Positions 48,945-57,756 of a DNA stretch of 64,000 bases are shown here, piece after piece (position 1 is the stretch's first letter; each line of letters opens with the position of its first letter). The translations under genes were made by a program, and so were the position numbers. The DNA is from PALSA-1353 sp050014015 (GTDB lineage: Bacteria; Planctomycetota; Phycisphaerae; Tepidisphaerales; Tepidisphaeraceae), in contig JBEKEC010000006.1 in assembly GCA_050014015.1 (NCBI GenBank), positions 62,001 through 126,000 of the forward strand, written 5' to 3'. The notes under the pieces were generated by a model. That model had not been told where the DNA came from. It saw nothing but the letters and a program-made list of their open reading frames with translations, and did no database searches.

Positions 48945-51900
48945 ATGCCTAAGCGAACCGACATCCATTCCATCCTCATCATCGGCTCCGGACCCATCGT
49001 CATCGGGCAGGGGTGCGAATTTGACTATTCCGGCGTCCAGGCTTGCCGGGCGCTCAAGGAAGAGGGGTATCGCATCGTCCTGATCAACAGCAATCCGGCC
49101 ACGATCATGACCGATCCGGAATTCGCGGATGCGACCTATATCGAGCCGATCACGCCGGAGGCGGTGGAGAAGATTCTGGAGCTGGAATCGCGCGGGCCGT
49201 GCCCAATCGACGCGGTTCTGCCCACCCTCGGCGGGCAGACGGGGCTCAATACCGCGATGGCCTGTTACGACAAGGGAATCTTCACGCGGTTCGGGGTGCA
49301 GATGATCGGGGCCAACCGGCAAGCAATTTTCCGCGGCGAAGACCGGCAGGTGTTCAAAGACCTGATGATCAAGATCGGCCTGAAGGTGCCGCTCAGTGGG
49401 GTGGTGCATGCGTTGGAGGAGGCGAAGAAGGTCATGGACGAGATCGGCCTGCCGCTGATCATCCGCCCGGCGTTCACGCTCGGCGGGACGGGCGGGGGAA
49501 TCGCGTACAACGTCGAGGAATTCGACGCAATCGTCCAGCGCGGACTCGACGCCAGCCCGGTCACGGAAGTCCTCATCGAGCAATCGGTCATCGGCTGGAA
49601 GGAATTCGAATTGGAGGTGATGCGCGACAAGAACGACAACGTCGTCATCATCTGCTCGATCGAAAACGTGGACCCGATGGGCGTACACACGGGCGACAGC
49701 ATCACGGTGGCGCCGATCCAAACCCTCACCGACAAGGAATATCAGCGGATGCGCGACGCCAGCATCGCCGTCATCCGGGCCGTCGGCGTGGAAACCGGGG
49801 GAAGCAACATTCAATTCGCCGTGAACCCCGAGAACGGCGAGATGATCGTCGTGGAGATGAATCCGCGCGTGTCGCGATCGTCGGCATTGGCGTCCAAGGC
49901 CACGGGGTATCCGATCGCCAAGCTGGCCGCGAAATTGGCGGTGGGATACACGCTGGACGAGTTGCCGAATTACATCACCAGCAAGAAGGCCGCGGATGGG
50001 AAATGGGAATATTACACCAGCGCGTGTTTCGAGCCGACGATCGACTATTGCGTGATTAAAATCCCGCGCTGGACGTTCGAGAAATTCCCCGACGCCGATG
50101 AGACACTGACGACGCAGATGAAGAGCGTCGGCGAAGCGATGGCCATCGGGCGGACGTTCAAGGAGGCGTTGCAAAAAGGCATCCGCAGCATGGAGGTGAA
50201 GCGGTTTGGGTTTGGCCTTGATGCATACGATAAATGGTTGAACGCCCATCGCAACCCGTCCAAAGCGCAAGGGAATCGCTCCCCGGACAAAAGCGCCGGC
50301 ACCTCCGACAAAACCATCCAAGGCGAAAGTCTCGACCAGGAATGGCCCATCCCCGAAGAAAAGCTGCGGCGAAAACTCGCCATCCCAAGCCAGGGCCGGC
50401 TGTATTACATCCGGTATGCGATGAAGATGGGATGGAGCATCGATCGGATTTATGAGCTGACGAAGATCGATCGGTGGTTTTTGGGGCAGATGAAGGAGTT
50501 GGTGGAGTTCGAAGCCGAACTGGCAGGCGTGGTCGACAAAACCCGTGAGACAAATGCGAAAGGCTTTTCGCTGGTTGGCCTTCACGCAATCCTCAAACCA
50601 TTGCTTCAGCAATCTAAGGCGTTGGGCTACAGCGATGTTCAATTAGGAACAGTATGGGGCATGCCTCCGGCCACGGTTCGCCTTGCGCGGCAACACTTAA
50701 TTGTTCAACCGGTATACAAACTTGTCGACACCTGCGCCGCTGAATTCGAAGCGTCAACCCCATACTATTATTCGACTTACGAAACGCCCTTCTCTGTGAA
50801 TGGCAAACCGAACAACGAAGACGAAATCCGGCTCACCGACAAACCGAAAGTCATCATCATCGGCGGCGGGCCGAATCGGATCGGCCAGGGGATTGAATTC
50901 GACTATTGCTGCGTTCAGGCGGCGTTTGCAATGAAGGAGTTGGGGTTGGAATCGGTCATGATTAATTCCAATCCGGAAACGGTCAGCACGGATTATGACA
51001 CCAGCGATCTGTTGTTTTTCGAGCCGCTGACGCATGAGGACATTTTGAATATTTGCGAGCGGTTGAATGGCGGGCCGTTTGGCGCTGAGGGGACGAAGAC
51101 CCACGGATCGCCATCCGTGGGCTTGGTAAAAGGAGTGATCGTTCAATTCGGCGGACAGACGCCGCTGAATCTGGCGCGCGGATTGAAAGATGCGGGCGTG
51201 CCGATACTTGGAACGACCGTCGAATCGCTCGATGAGGCGGGGGATCGGGAGCAATTCCGATCACTGCTGCAAAAATTGAATCTCAAGCAGCCCGTCAACG
51301 GGATCGCGCGATCGGTGGCGGAGGCGCGGGAGATCGCCAATCGTATCGGGTATCCGGTGCTTGTTCGCCCGAGTTTCGTGCTGGGCGGGCGGGCGATGGA
51401 AATTGTTTCAGATGAGACCCAACTGAATTTCTACATGGCCCATGCCGTGGAGGCTTCGACCATCGCCAACGCGCCGATCCTGATCGATAAATTTCTCGAC
51501 GCGGCCACGGAAGTGGACGTGGATTGCGTGGCGGATTTCGATCCGGAAGGGAAATCGGATTCGGGGCAGGCGATGATCATCGGCGTCATGGAGCACATCG
51601 AAGAGGCGGGCATTCACAGCGGCGATTCGGCCTGTTCGCTGCCGCCCTACTCGCTATCGAAGGAGATCGTCGCCGAGCTGAAGCGGCAGACGCGCGAGCT
51701 GGCCAAGGCGCTGCGGGTGCGAGGGCTGATGAACGTGCAGTATGCGATCAAGAACGGCGAGATTTACGTGATCGAGGTGAACCCTCGTGCGAGCCGAACG
51801 GTGCCGTTCGTCTCCAAGGCCCAGGGGCAGCCGTTCGCCAAGATCGCGGCCAAGGTGATGGCTGGAAAATCGCTGGCGGAGCTTGGCATTACGGAGCCGA

Positions 51901-52475
51901 CTCCGCCGAAGCACGTCAGCGTGAAGGAGGTGGTCTTCCCGTTCAACAAATTCCCCGGCGTGGACATTATTCTGGGTCCGGAGATGCGATCCACCGGCGA
52001 GGTGATGGGCATCGACGCGGATTTCCCGCACGCATTTGCCAAGAGCCAGATCGCGGCCGGAACGGTGCTGCCGGTGTCGGGCAACGTGTACGTCTCGGTG
52101 CGGAACGAGGACAAGGAGGCGATCGTGCCGATCGCCAAGTCGTTCAGCGAGATGGGATTTCAGATTCTGGCGACGGGGGGAACGCACGAGGCGCTGGGCC
52201 GGCATGGCATAGCGGCGACGCGGATCAGCAAGCTGGCCGAGGGCCGGCCGAACATCGCGGATTACATCAAGAACGGGCGGGTGCAACTCATCATCAACAC
52301 GCCGACGAAGAAGGGACCGGCGACGGACGAGGGGAAGATCCGGGCGATGGCGGTGTCGAACAAGGTTCCGATCGTGACGACGATCACGGGCGCCAGCGCG
52401 GCGGCGCGGGCGATCAAGGCGATTCAATCCGGGGGTTGGGGCGTGAAACCGCTGCAGGCTTATTTTGCAACATGA
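48945..52475 (+). CDS. carB: Carbamoyl-phosphate synthase large subunit
   Basis: 1176 aa from ATG 48945 (MPKRTDIHSILIIGSGPIVI), where the family's N-terminus begins. Seen: two homologous ATP-grasp halves with GQGCEFDYSGVQACRAL and GQGIEFDYCCVQAAF, GGQTGLNTAM and GGQTPLNLARGL, DRWFLGQMKELVE in the oligomerisation domain, and a C-terminal MGS-like allosteric domain (ILATGGTHEALGRHGIAATR). About 100 residues longer than the usual 1070: a polar insert near 437-466, extra residues near 534-560, and a 19-residue insert near 712-731 encoded by a hairpin. The carA subunit is not in the window. Confidence 0.96.
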   Translation: MPKRTDIHSILIIGSGPIVIGQGCEFDYSGVQACRALKEEGYRIVLINSNPATIMTDPEFADATYIEPITPEAVEKILELESRGPCPIDAVLPTLGGQTGLNTAMACYDKGIFTRFGVQMIGANRQAIFRGEDRQVFKDLMIKIGLKVPLSGVVHALEEAKKVMDEIGLPLIIRPAFTLGGTGGGIAYNVEEFDAIVQRGLDASPVTEVLIEQSVIGWKEFELEVMRDKNDNVVIICSIENVDPMGVHTGDSITVAPIQTLTDKEYQRMRDASIAVIRAVGVETGGSNIQFAVNPENGEMIVVEMNPRVSRSSALASKATGYPIAKLAAKLAVGYTLDELPNYITSKKAADGKWEYYTSACFEPTIDYCVIKIPRWTFEKFPDADETLTTQMKSVGEAMAIGRTFKEALQKGIRSMEVKRFGFGLDAYDKWLNAHRNPSKAQGNRSPDKSAGTSDKTIQGESLDQEWPIPEEKLRRKLAIPSQGRLYYIRYAMKMGWSIDRIYELTKIDRWFLGQMKELVEFEAELAGVVDKTRETNAKGFSLVGLHAILKPLLQQSKALGYSDVQLGTVWGMPPATVRLARQHLIVQPVYKLVDTCAAEFEASTPYYYSTYETPFSVNGKPNNEDEIRLTDKPKVIIIGGGPNRIGQGIEFDYCCVQAAFAMKELGLESVMINSNPETVSTDYDTSDLLFFEPLTHEDILNICERLNGGPFGAEGTKTHGSPSVGLVKGVIVQFGGQTPLNLARGLKDAGVPILGTTVESLDEAGDREQFRSLLQKLNLKQPVNGIARSVAEAREIANRIGYPVLVRPSFVLGGRAMEIVSDETQLNFYMAHAVEASTIANAPILIDKFLDAATEVDVDCVADFDPEGKSDSGQAMIIGVMEHIEEAGIHSGDSACSLPPYSLSKEIVAELKRQTRELAKALRVRGLMNVQYAIKNGEIYVIEVNPRASRTVPFVSKAQGQPFAKIAAKVMAGKSLAELGITEPTPPKHVSVKEVVFPFNKFPGVDIILGPEMRSTGEVMGIDADFPHAFAKSQIAAGTVLPVSGNVYVSVRNEDKEAIVPIAKSFSEMGFQILATGGTHEALGRHGIAATRISKLAEGRPNIADYIKNGRVQLIINTPTKKGPATDEGKIRAMAVSNKVPIVTTITGASAAARAIKAIQSGGWGVKPLQAYFAT
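51100..51121. repeat. In-frame hairpin CCCACGGAT-CGCC-ATCCGTGGG inside carB
   Basis: Perfect 9 bp stem and 4 nt loop within the carB coding sequence. It encodes the TKTHGSPSVGL segment, which lies between NGGPFGAEG and VIVQFGGQTPLN, a junction where other CarB proteins have no such insert. Confidence 0.75.
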
Positions 52476-52496
52476 AGGTGCTTCATAGGAGAAACC

Positions 52497-52715
52497 ATGG
52501 CTTTGAGCGCTCGCAATCAATTTCCGGGCAAAGTGACGTCCCTCAAGCTCGGCGCGGTGATGGCGGAGGTGGTCATCGACATCGGCGGCGGACACCAGAT
52601 CGTCTCGCTGATCAGCGTATCGTCGGCGAAGCGGCTGAAATTGAAGAAAGGCAAGCAGGCCGTGGCCGTCATCAAGGCGACCGAAGTCATCATCTCGGCC
52701 GATCCGGACGAGTAA
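52497..52715 (+). CDS. Molbindin (TOBE/Mop domain) molybdate-binding protein
   Basis: 72 aa, 21 bp after carB with AGGAG upstream. Seen: SARNQFPGKVTSLKLGAVMA, EVVIDIGGGHQIVSLIS and VAVIKATEVIIS, a complete single Mop domain. Known: hexameric molybdate or tungstate storage/binding proteins. Adjacent to the ModE-like regulator, forming a small molybdate module. Confidence 0.92.
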   Translation: MALSARNQFPGKVTSLKLGAVMAEVVIDIGGGHQIVSLISVSSAKRLKLKKGKQAVAVIKATEVIISADPDE

Positions 52716-52722
52716 TTCTTGA

Positions 52723-53115
52723 GTGGCTGGCGTGAAGAAACAGCATCGGAAATTGGCCGTTGGGCCGGTCCTGCGAGGAAGGTTGTGGGTGGAGATCGCG
52801 CGCACCGCGGCGTTCACCGAGGCCGGCGCCGATCTGCTGGAGCAGATCGCCGCCTGCGGCTCGCTGTCGGAAGCCGCCAGGCGATTGCGGTTCAGTTATC
52901 GGCGGGCGTGGATGCTGATCGACGCCATGAACCGGCATTGGCCGCAGCCGCTGGTGAAAACCGCCATCGGCGGCAAACGCGGCGGTGGAACGCGGTTGAC
53001 GGAACTGGGGCGAACAGTCCTATCCGGCTATCGCGACCTTCAGGTGCAACTGGAGCATCTGCTGGATCAGGCAAGACCGGCGTTTCTGGCGATACTTCCG
53101 GAGGAGGGACATTAA
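52723..53115 (+). CDS. ModE-like winged-helix regulator (N-terminal domain only)
   Basis: 130 aa from GTG 52723; GTG 52732 is equally possible. Seen: FTEAGADLLEQIAACGSLSE, AARRLRFSYRRAWMLIDAMN, GKRGGGTRLTELG, the LysR-type winged HTH of ModE. The C-terminal molybdate-binding TOBE domains are absent, but the adjacent molbindin gene could provide that function. Confidence 0.88.
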   Translation: MAGVKKQHRKLAVGPVLRGRLWVEIARTAAFTEAGADLLEQIAACGSLSEAARRLRFSYRRAWMLIDAMNRHWPQPLVKTAIGGKRGGGTRLTELGRTVLSGYRDLQVQLEHLLDQARPAFLAILPEEGH

Positions 53116-53189
53116 GTGAAGATTGAAGCGAAAGTTTTGGAACGGCGGCGAATTTCCGCTTTGGGCCGCTTTCCCGTATTTTTGTAGGG

Positions 53190-54767
53190 GTGAATTCGAC
53201 GGCAACGAGTTCGACGATCAGCCCACCTTCCCCGAGGGCCGCGCGTTATTGGTGGGGCCTGGCGTGGCTGGGCATGGCCGTCGGGGTTTGTTTTCGCGTT
53301 TGCCATCTTGGGCGGGAAAGCCTGTGGTTTGACGAGGGGTACACGGCGTGGATCGTTTCGCATTCGCCTGGCGAGATCATCCGGCTGATCCTCGCGGATA
53401 CCGCCCCGCCGCTGTATTACCTGCTTCTGCACGGGTGGACGGAAGTTTTCGGCCGGTCGGAAATCGCCCTTCGGTCACTGTCGACGGCGTGCAGCATCCT
53501 GACGCTGCTGGTGGGGTTTGGAATTGCCCGACGGATGCTGCGAAATCCGGCCGCGGTGGCGGCGGCGATGTGGCTGCTGAGCTTTTCGTTCCTGCAAACG
53601 TGGTTTGCGCGGGAGGCGCGGGCCTATGCGCTGATGGGGCTCATGGGCGTGGCGGCGTTTGATTGGCTTCAACGGCACTTGGCGGCGGGGCATCGACGCT
53701 GGCTGATTCCCCTGACATTGCTGATCGCCACGGAGATGTACACCCATAACATGATGGCGCCCTATGCGATGGGGCTACTGCTGGCGTGGCTGGTGCTGCC
53801 GTCGGAGCATTCGATGCGGCGGCGCATCGCCGAGATCGCCCTGGTCACGGGCGTGGCGGCGGCACTCTATCTCCCGTGGGCCATCGGCGGTTTACGGGGC
53901 CAGATGGACATGATTCAGCACGCGTTTTGGGTGGACCCACTGAAGCGCGGCAACTTCCTGAAGGCAATCGTGGCGATGCTGGGCTCGCAGCATTACTGGT
54001 CGTGGGCGCACCTGCTGGAGCGAATTCACCTGCCCCTGGGGAATAGCAACCGACCCATCGTCATCGGGGGATGTCTGCTTATCGCGTCCGCCTATTTGTC
54101 GATCGTGGTGCAGAAGGGCGCCCGGCGGAGAGAGGCGATGGGACTTTTGGTGGCGGCGATGTTTCCGCCGGTATTTGTGGCGTTGTACAGCGTGCTGCAA
54201 ATGCCGTTGTTCACGCCGAAGTTGTTTCTGTCATCCGCGACGCTGATGCCGATCTTCGTGCTCCTGCCGCTGGGGATGCCGCTGTCACGATGGATTTCGC
54301 GGGCGGCATGGGGAGGAACCCTGCTGCTCCTGTCGCTCTCGGGGTTGACTCTGTACAGCCACTACTTGGAAGACAACAAGGAAAACTGGCGGGCGATCGC
54401 ACAGAGGGTCTCGGAACTTCCAGCCGAGCGCCGGCTGATCGTCTTCGTCGCCAATGACGGGCAACTTCCGTTTGATTACTACTATCACTATCGCCCTGGA
54501 GAGGTGGCAACGGGCGTTCCGGGCGGCTTCTTTGACCGGGACCCTCCGCGGACCATGCTGCGCGTGCGCGTGGAACGGGATCTTTGGCCGCTGGATTCGC
54601 AACTGGCCTCGGGGCGCTACGACCAGGTGGTGCTGGTGCTGGCTCACCAGGAATGGGCCGACCCCAATCACCTTACTCAAGCTCTGCTCCGAAAGCGTTG
54701 GCCGATGGCCGGGCATGAAACGCTGAATGACGTGGCCATTCAGTGGTATCAGCCGAACGGTCGCTGA
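53190..54767 (+). CDS. Membrane glycosyltransferase, GT39/ArnT-like (copy D)
   Basis: 525 aa from GTG 53190 following TGTAGGG. Seen: SLWFDEGYTAWIVSHSPGEI with the catalytic DE, APPLYYLLLHGWTEVFGRSE, AREARAYALMGLMG, many membrane helices and a C-terminal soluble part. Same architecture as copies A-C at 16.8-21.5 kb but clearly more divergent (FDEGY rather than MDEMV/KDEIW). Confidence 0.85.
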   Translation: MNSTATSSTISPPSPRAARYWWGLAWLGMAVGVCFRVCHLGRESLWFDEGYTAWIVSHSPGEIIRLILADTAPPLYYLLLHGWTEVFGRSEIALRSLSTACSILTLLVGFGIARRMLRNPAAVAAAMWLLSFSFLQTWFAREARAYALMGLMGVAAFDWLQRHLAAGHRRWLIPLTLLIATEMYTHNMMAPYAMGLLLAWLVLPSEHSMRRRIAEIALVTGVAAALYLPWAIGGLRGQMDMIQHAFWVDPLKRGNFLKAIVAMLGSQHYWSWAHLLERIHLPLGNSNRPIVIGGCLLIASAYLSIVVQKGARRREAMGLLVAAMFPPVFVALYSVLQMPLFTPKLFLSSATLMPIFVLLPLGMPLSRWISRAAWGGTLLLLSLSGLTLYSHYLEDNKENWRAIAQRVSELPAERRLIVFVANDGQLPFDYYYHYRPGEVATGVPGGFFDRDPPRTMLRVRVERDLWPLDSQLASGRYDQVVLVLAHQEWADPNHLTQALLRKRWPMAGHETLNDVAIQWYQPNGR

Positions 54768-54796
54768 CGCTAATTTCCGCCCGCAGCCAGCCCCGT

Positions 54797-56332
54797 TCAT
54801 TTCACGGGGTTATCCGGCGAGATCGCCTGGCGGAGCGTTGCGGCAATGGCCGGCAGCGGCCGTCGGATCGGCGGGATTCGCTGATATTGCTCCCAGCCGC
54901 CTCCGATCGCCTTGCAAAGAGCAATGAATTGCACGATCGACGTTTCCTGAGCAACGGCGTATTGATCCTGCAGGTCGTAAAGTTCCCGCTCGGCATCCAA
55001 CACGTTCAGAAAATCCGTCAGTCCCCGCTCGTAGCGATGTTGAGCGAGATCGACGGCGCGCTGACTCGCAACGAGAGCACTTTGCAAGTCACCGAGGCGC
55101 TGTTGCTGGGCATCGTAGCCGCCAATCGCATTCTCCACTTCCTCAACCGCATTGATAACGGTCCGCTTGTAGTCCACGAACAACTCGTGCGTGCGAAGAT
55201 CCTGAATCTGGATCATCGCGTCGAGCGTTCCAAAATCCAATAGAGGCCAGTAAGCGGTGGGTCCCGCCGACCATATAAAGCCGCTGACCTGGGGGACTCG
55301 GCCTAATCCCTGACCTTGCCAACCCGCGCCGGCGGTCACCCCGACGCGAGGGAAGAGATTCGCAATCGCCTGGCCGACTCGGGCAGTGCCGGCGGCCAGT
55401 TGTCGTTCCGCTTCACGAATATCGGGCCGGCGGCGCAATAATTCGATCGGCAATCCGGGCTGGATTTGGCTCGGCACATCGGGCAATGGAGCGGGCTGTC
55501 GCAGTTCCGCGGAGAGTTCGTCGGGGTAATCTCCAATCAAAACCGCCAATCGTCGTTGTGATGACGCGGCCTGGTCCTCCAATGGCGCGACCTCCGATTG
55601 CAGCGTCGCCAATTGCCGTTGGGCCAGAACCAGATCAAGCTCGTTGGTCAAACCACGATTGAACCGCTCCTGAACGAGATCGACCATCTGTTGCTCGGCC
55701 CTGATATTGCCCCGGATGATCGCTATTCGCATCTGTAAGGCTCGGTTGTCAACGTAGGCTCGGGCGACATCGGCAACCACCGCGATCAACACGGCGTTGC
55801 GCGATTCGGCCGCGGCCTGTGTGTCATAGTGGGCGGCTTCAATCTCGCGGCGATAGCGTCCAAAGAGGTCAAGCTCCCAGCCCGCGTCGAAACCGGCAAT
55901 CTGGGTGATTTCCTTCAGGCCGGTTGTATTGCTGGCGGCATTGAGCGGCGGGGAAATCCGCCCTTTGGTGGCGTTTGTGCCCGTTCCTCCACCGGCCCCA
56001 CCGCTGGCCTCGATCGACGGAAACGCCGGGCCTTCAACCGCCACTTCCATTGTCCGGGCTTCCTGCAAGCGAGTCAGGGCGATTTCCAGGTCGAAGTTGG
56101 CCGCCAGCCCGCGATCGATCAGAGAATCGAGTTCGGGATCGCTGAACGAGTTCCACCACCTGGCGATGTCCGCAGGCTGCTTGCGTGCCGCGGCGGCGGG
56201 CTGCGTGGACGGCGACATTGACGTAAAGGCACCGGGCATCGTCGTTGTGGGCGTGTGGTAATCGGGACCGACCGTGCAGCCGGACAACGCGACGGAAACC
56301 ACCAGCACGGACATGCGTTTGGCCGCTTTCAT
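54797..56332 (-). CDS. NodT-family RND efflux outer-membrane lipoprotein
   Basis: 511 aa, ATG 56332. Seen: lipobox signal VLVVSVALSGCTVGPDYH, followed by WWNSFSDPELDSLIDRGLAA, RYRREIEAAHYDTQAAAESR, LPIELLRRRPDIREAERQLA and GLTDFLNVLDAERELYDLQD, the NodT/OprM signature. Last gene of the RND operon, 35 bp after the adaptor. Confidence 0.93.
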   Translation of the reverse strand: MKAAKRMSVLVVSVALSGCTVGPDYHTPTTTMPGAFTSMSPSTQPAAAARKQPADIARWWNSFSDPELDSLIDRGLAANFDLEIALTRLQEARTMEVAVEGPAFPSIEASGGAGGGTGTNATKGRISPPLNAASNTTGLKEITQIAGFDAGWELDLFGRYRREIEAAHYDTQAAAESRNAVLIAVVADVARAYVDNRALQMRIAIIRGNIRAEQQMVDLVQERFNRGLTNELDLVLAQRQLATLQSEVAPLEDQAASSQRRLAVLIGDYPDELSAELRQPAPLPDVPSQIQPGLPIELLRRRPDIREAERQLAAGTARVGQAIANLFPRVGVTAGAGWQGQGLGRVPQVSGFIWSAGPTAYWPLLDFGTLDAMIQIQDLRTHELFVDYKRTVINAVEEVENAIGGYDAQQQRLGDLQSALVASQRAVDLAQHRYERGLTDFLNVLDAERELYDLQDQYAVAQETSIVQFIALCKAIGGGWEQYQRIPPIRRPLPAIAATLRQAISPDNPVK

Positions 56333-56367
56333 CTTGAGAAACTCCCTGGTAAGGGTTTATGTCTTCA

Positions 56368-57756
56368 TTAAGGTTGCTGCCCGACTTCGGCGGCGATGGC
56401 CGGCGACGCGCTCGCCGGAGGAGAAGTCGGAACCTGGGCGACTTTGCTCTGAACGTCAACGTCGTTGGCTACCACTTTGTCGCCCTCAGCTATCTGGCTG
56501 CTGAGATTTAATGCCACTTTCTCGTTGGCGGAAACGCCCGATCCAAGCTCGACAAAATCACCATTATCAATGGCGATATGAACGTCGCGGAAATTCACTT
56601 TGCCGTCGTTGTCCACCACGGCCACCTGGGGTCCGCCCGACCTGAACAACAAGGCACTTGCGGGCACGCGAAGTAATCCCTTGTGATCGATATCGAAGTT
56701 CACCTGGACGTACATCCCCGGCATCAATACCAAGTCCGGATTATCAAGATCAACTTCGACGTGCAAGGTCCTGGTGGCCGGATCAATCGCATGGGAGGTG
56801 CGTGCGATCTTGCCTTTGAATTTCTTGTCGGGGAACTGATTGGCAATGACAACCGCGGGCACACCCACTTCCATTCCCGCCGTAGCCCGCTGGGGCACGT
56901 CGACGAACACACGGATTTCGGTAATCTGCGCGACGGTGTAGAGCGAAGTTGTGCTGGTGGTGCTACCCGAGGTCACGAGATCGCCAATATCGATGTGCCT
57001 TGAGGTAATAACGCCGTCGAACGGCGCGGCGACTTGCTTATAACCTTCGATGGCATTGAGGCGATCCACGTCAGCCTGATCGGCGCTGACTTTGGCTTGC
57101 GCGGATTTGAGCTGCGCAACGCTGCTGGCATATTCCGCCTTCTTCTCCTCCCGCTCCTGATCGGAGACGACTCCCTTGGGGGAATCTCGCCAGCGGTCAT
57201 AGGTGCTCTTAGCGAATTCGGCGTTGGCCTTCACGACCTCCACCTGGGATTGCGAAACAGCCAATTGATGCTGCGCGGCCTGAAGCTGAGCATCCAAGTC
57301 AGGGGTCTCGATGGTCGCCAGAACTTGCCCTTTATGGACACGATCACCAATATCGACGAGCCATTTGTCGACGTATCCGTTGACCCGGGCGTAGATCGTG
57401 CTTTCGTACCAGCCGCGCGTCTCGCCGGGGTATCCCACGGATTCACTGGATGGCGCATAATTGACGTTGACGACGTCCACAGCAGGGGGCTCTGCGGCTT
57501 GCGAAACAGTTTGCGCATTGAGGGCGGCAGTCTCCTCGGATTTGTGACGCTGGACAACGAAGAACCCGATCGCCAATGCGGCCACCAGAAGAACGGCGAA
57601 GACCGTCAGCTTCAATCCCGTTTTTGACGCCGGAGACGATTGCACCTGACGCGGCTGATGGCCCTCCGATTGCGTGGGCGCGTGCACGGAATGATTGGCG
57701 ACGGGAGAGATGGGTTCACCATCGCCGGCTGCGGGATGGGAGTCATGCGGTTGCAA
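56368..57756 (-). CDS. RND efflux periplasmic adaptor (HlyD/AcrA family)
   Basis: 462 aa from TTG 57756, supported by GGAGG seven bases upstream; it overlaps the pump gene by 14 bp. Seen: a Gln/His/Pro-rich cytoplasmic start, a membrane helix (LKLTVFAVLLVAALAIGFFV), STIYARVNGYVDKWLVDIGD, a coiled-coil hairpin, VAAPFDGVITSRHIDIGDLV and beta-barrel domain. Links the HAE1 pump to the NodT channel. Confidence 0.93.
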   Translation of the reverse strand: MQPHDSHPAAGDGEPISPVANHSVHAPTQSEGHQPRQVQSSPASKTGLKLTVFAVLLVAALAIGFFVVQRHKSEETAALNAQTVSQAAEPPAVDVVNVNYAPSSESVGYPGETRGWYESTIYARVNGYVDKWLVDIGDRVHKGQVLATIETPDLDAQLQAAQHQLAVSQSQVEVVKANAEFAKSTYDRWRDSPKGVVSDQEREEKKAEYASSVAQLKSAQAKVSADQADVDRLNAIEGYKQVAAPFDGVITSRHIDIGDLVTSGSTTSTTSLYTVAQITEIRVFVDVPQRATAGMEVGVPAVVIANQFPDKKFKGKIARTSHAIDPATRTLHVEVDLDNPDLVLMPGMYVQVNFDIDHKGLLRVPASALLFRSGGPQVAVVDNDGKVNFRDVHIAIDNGDFVELGSGVSANEKVALNLSSQIAEGDKVVANDVDVQSKVAQVPTSPPASASPAIAAEVGQQP

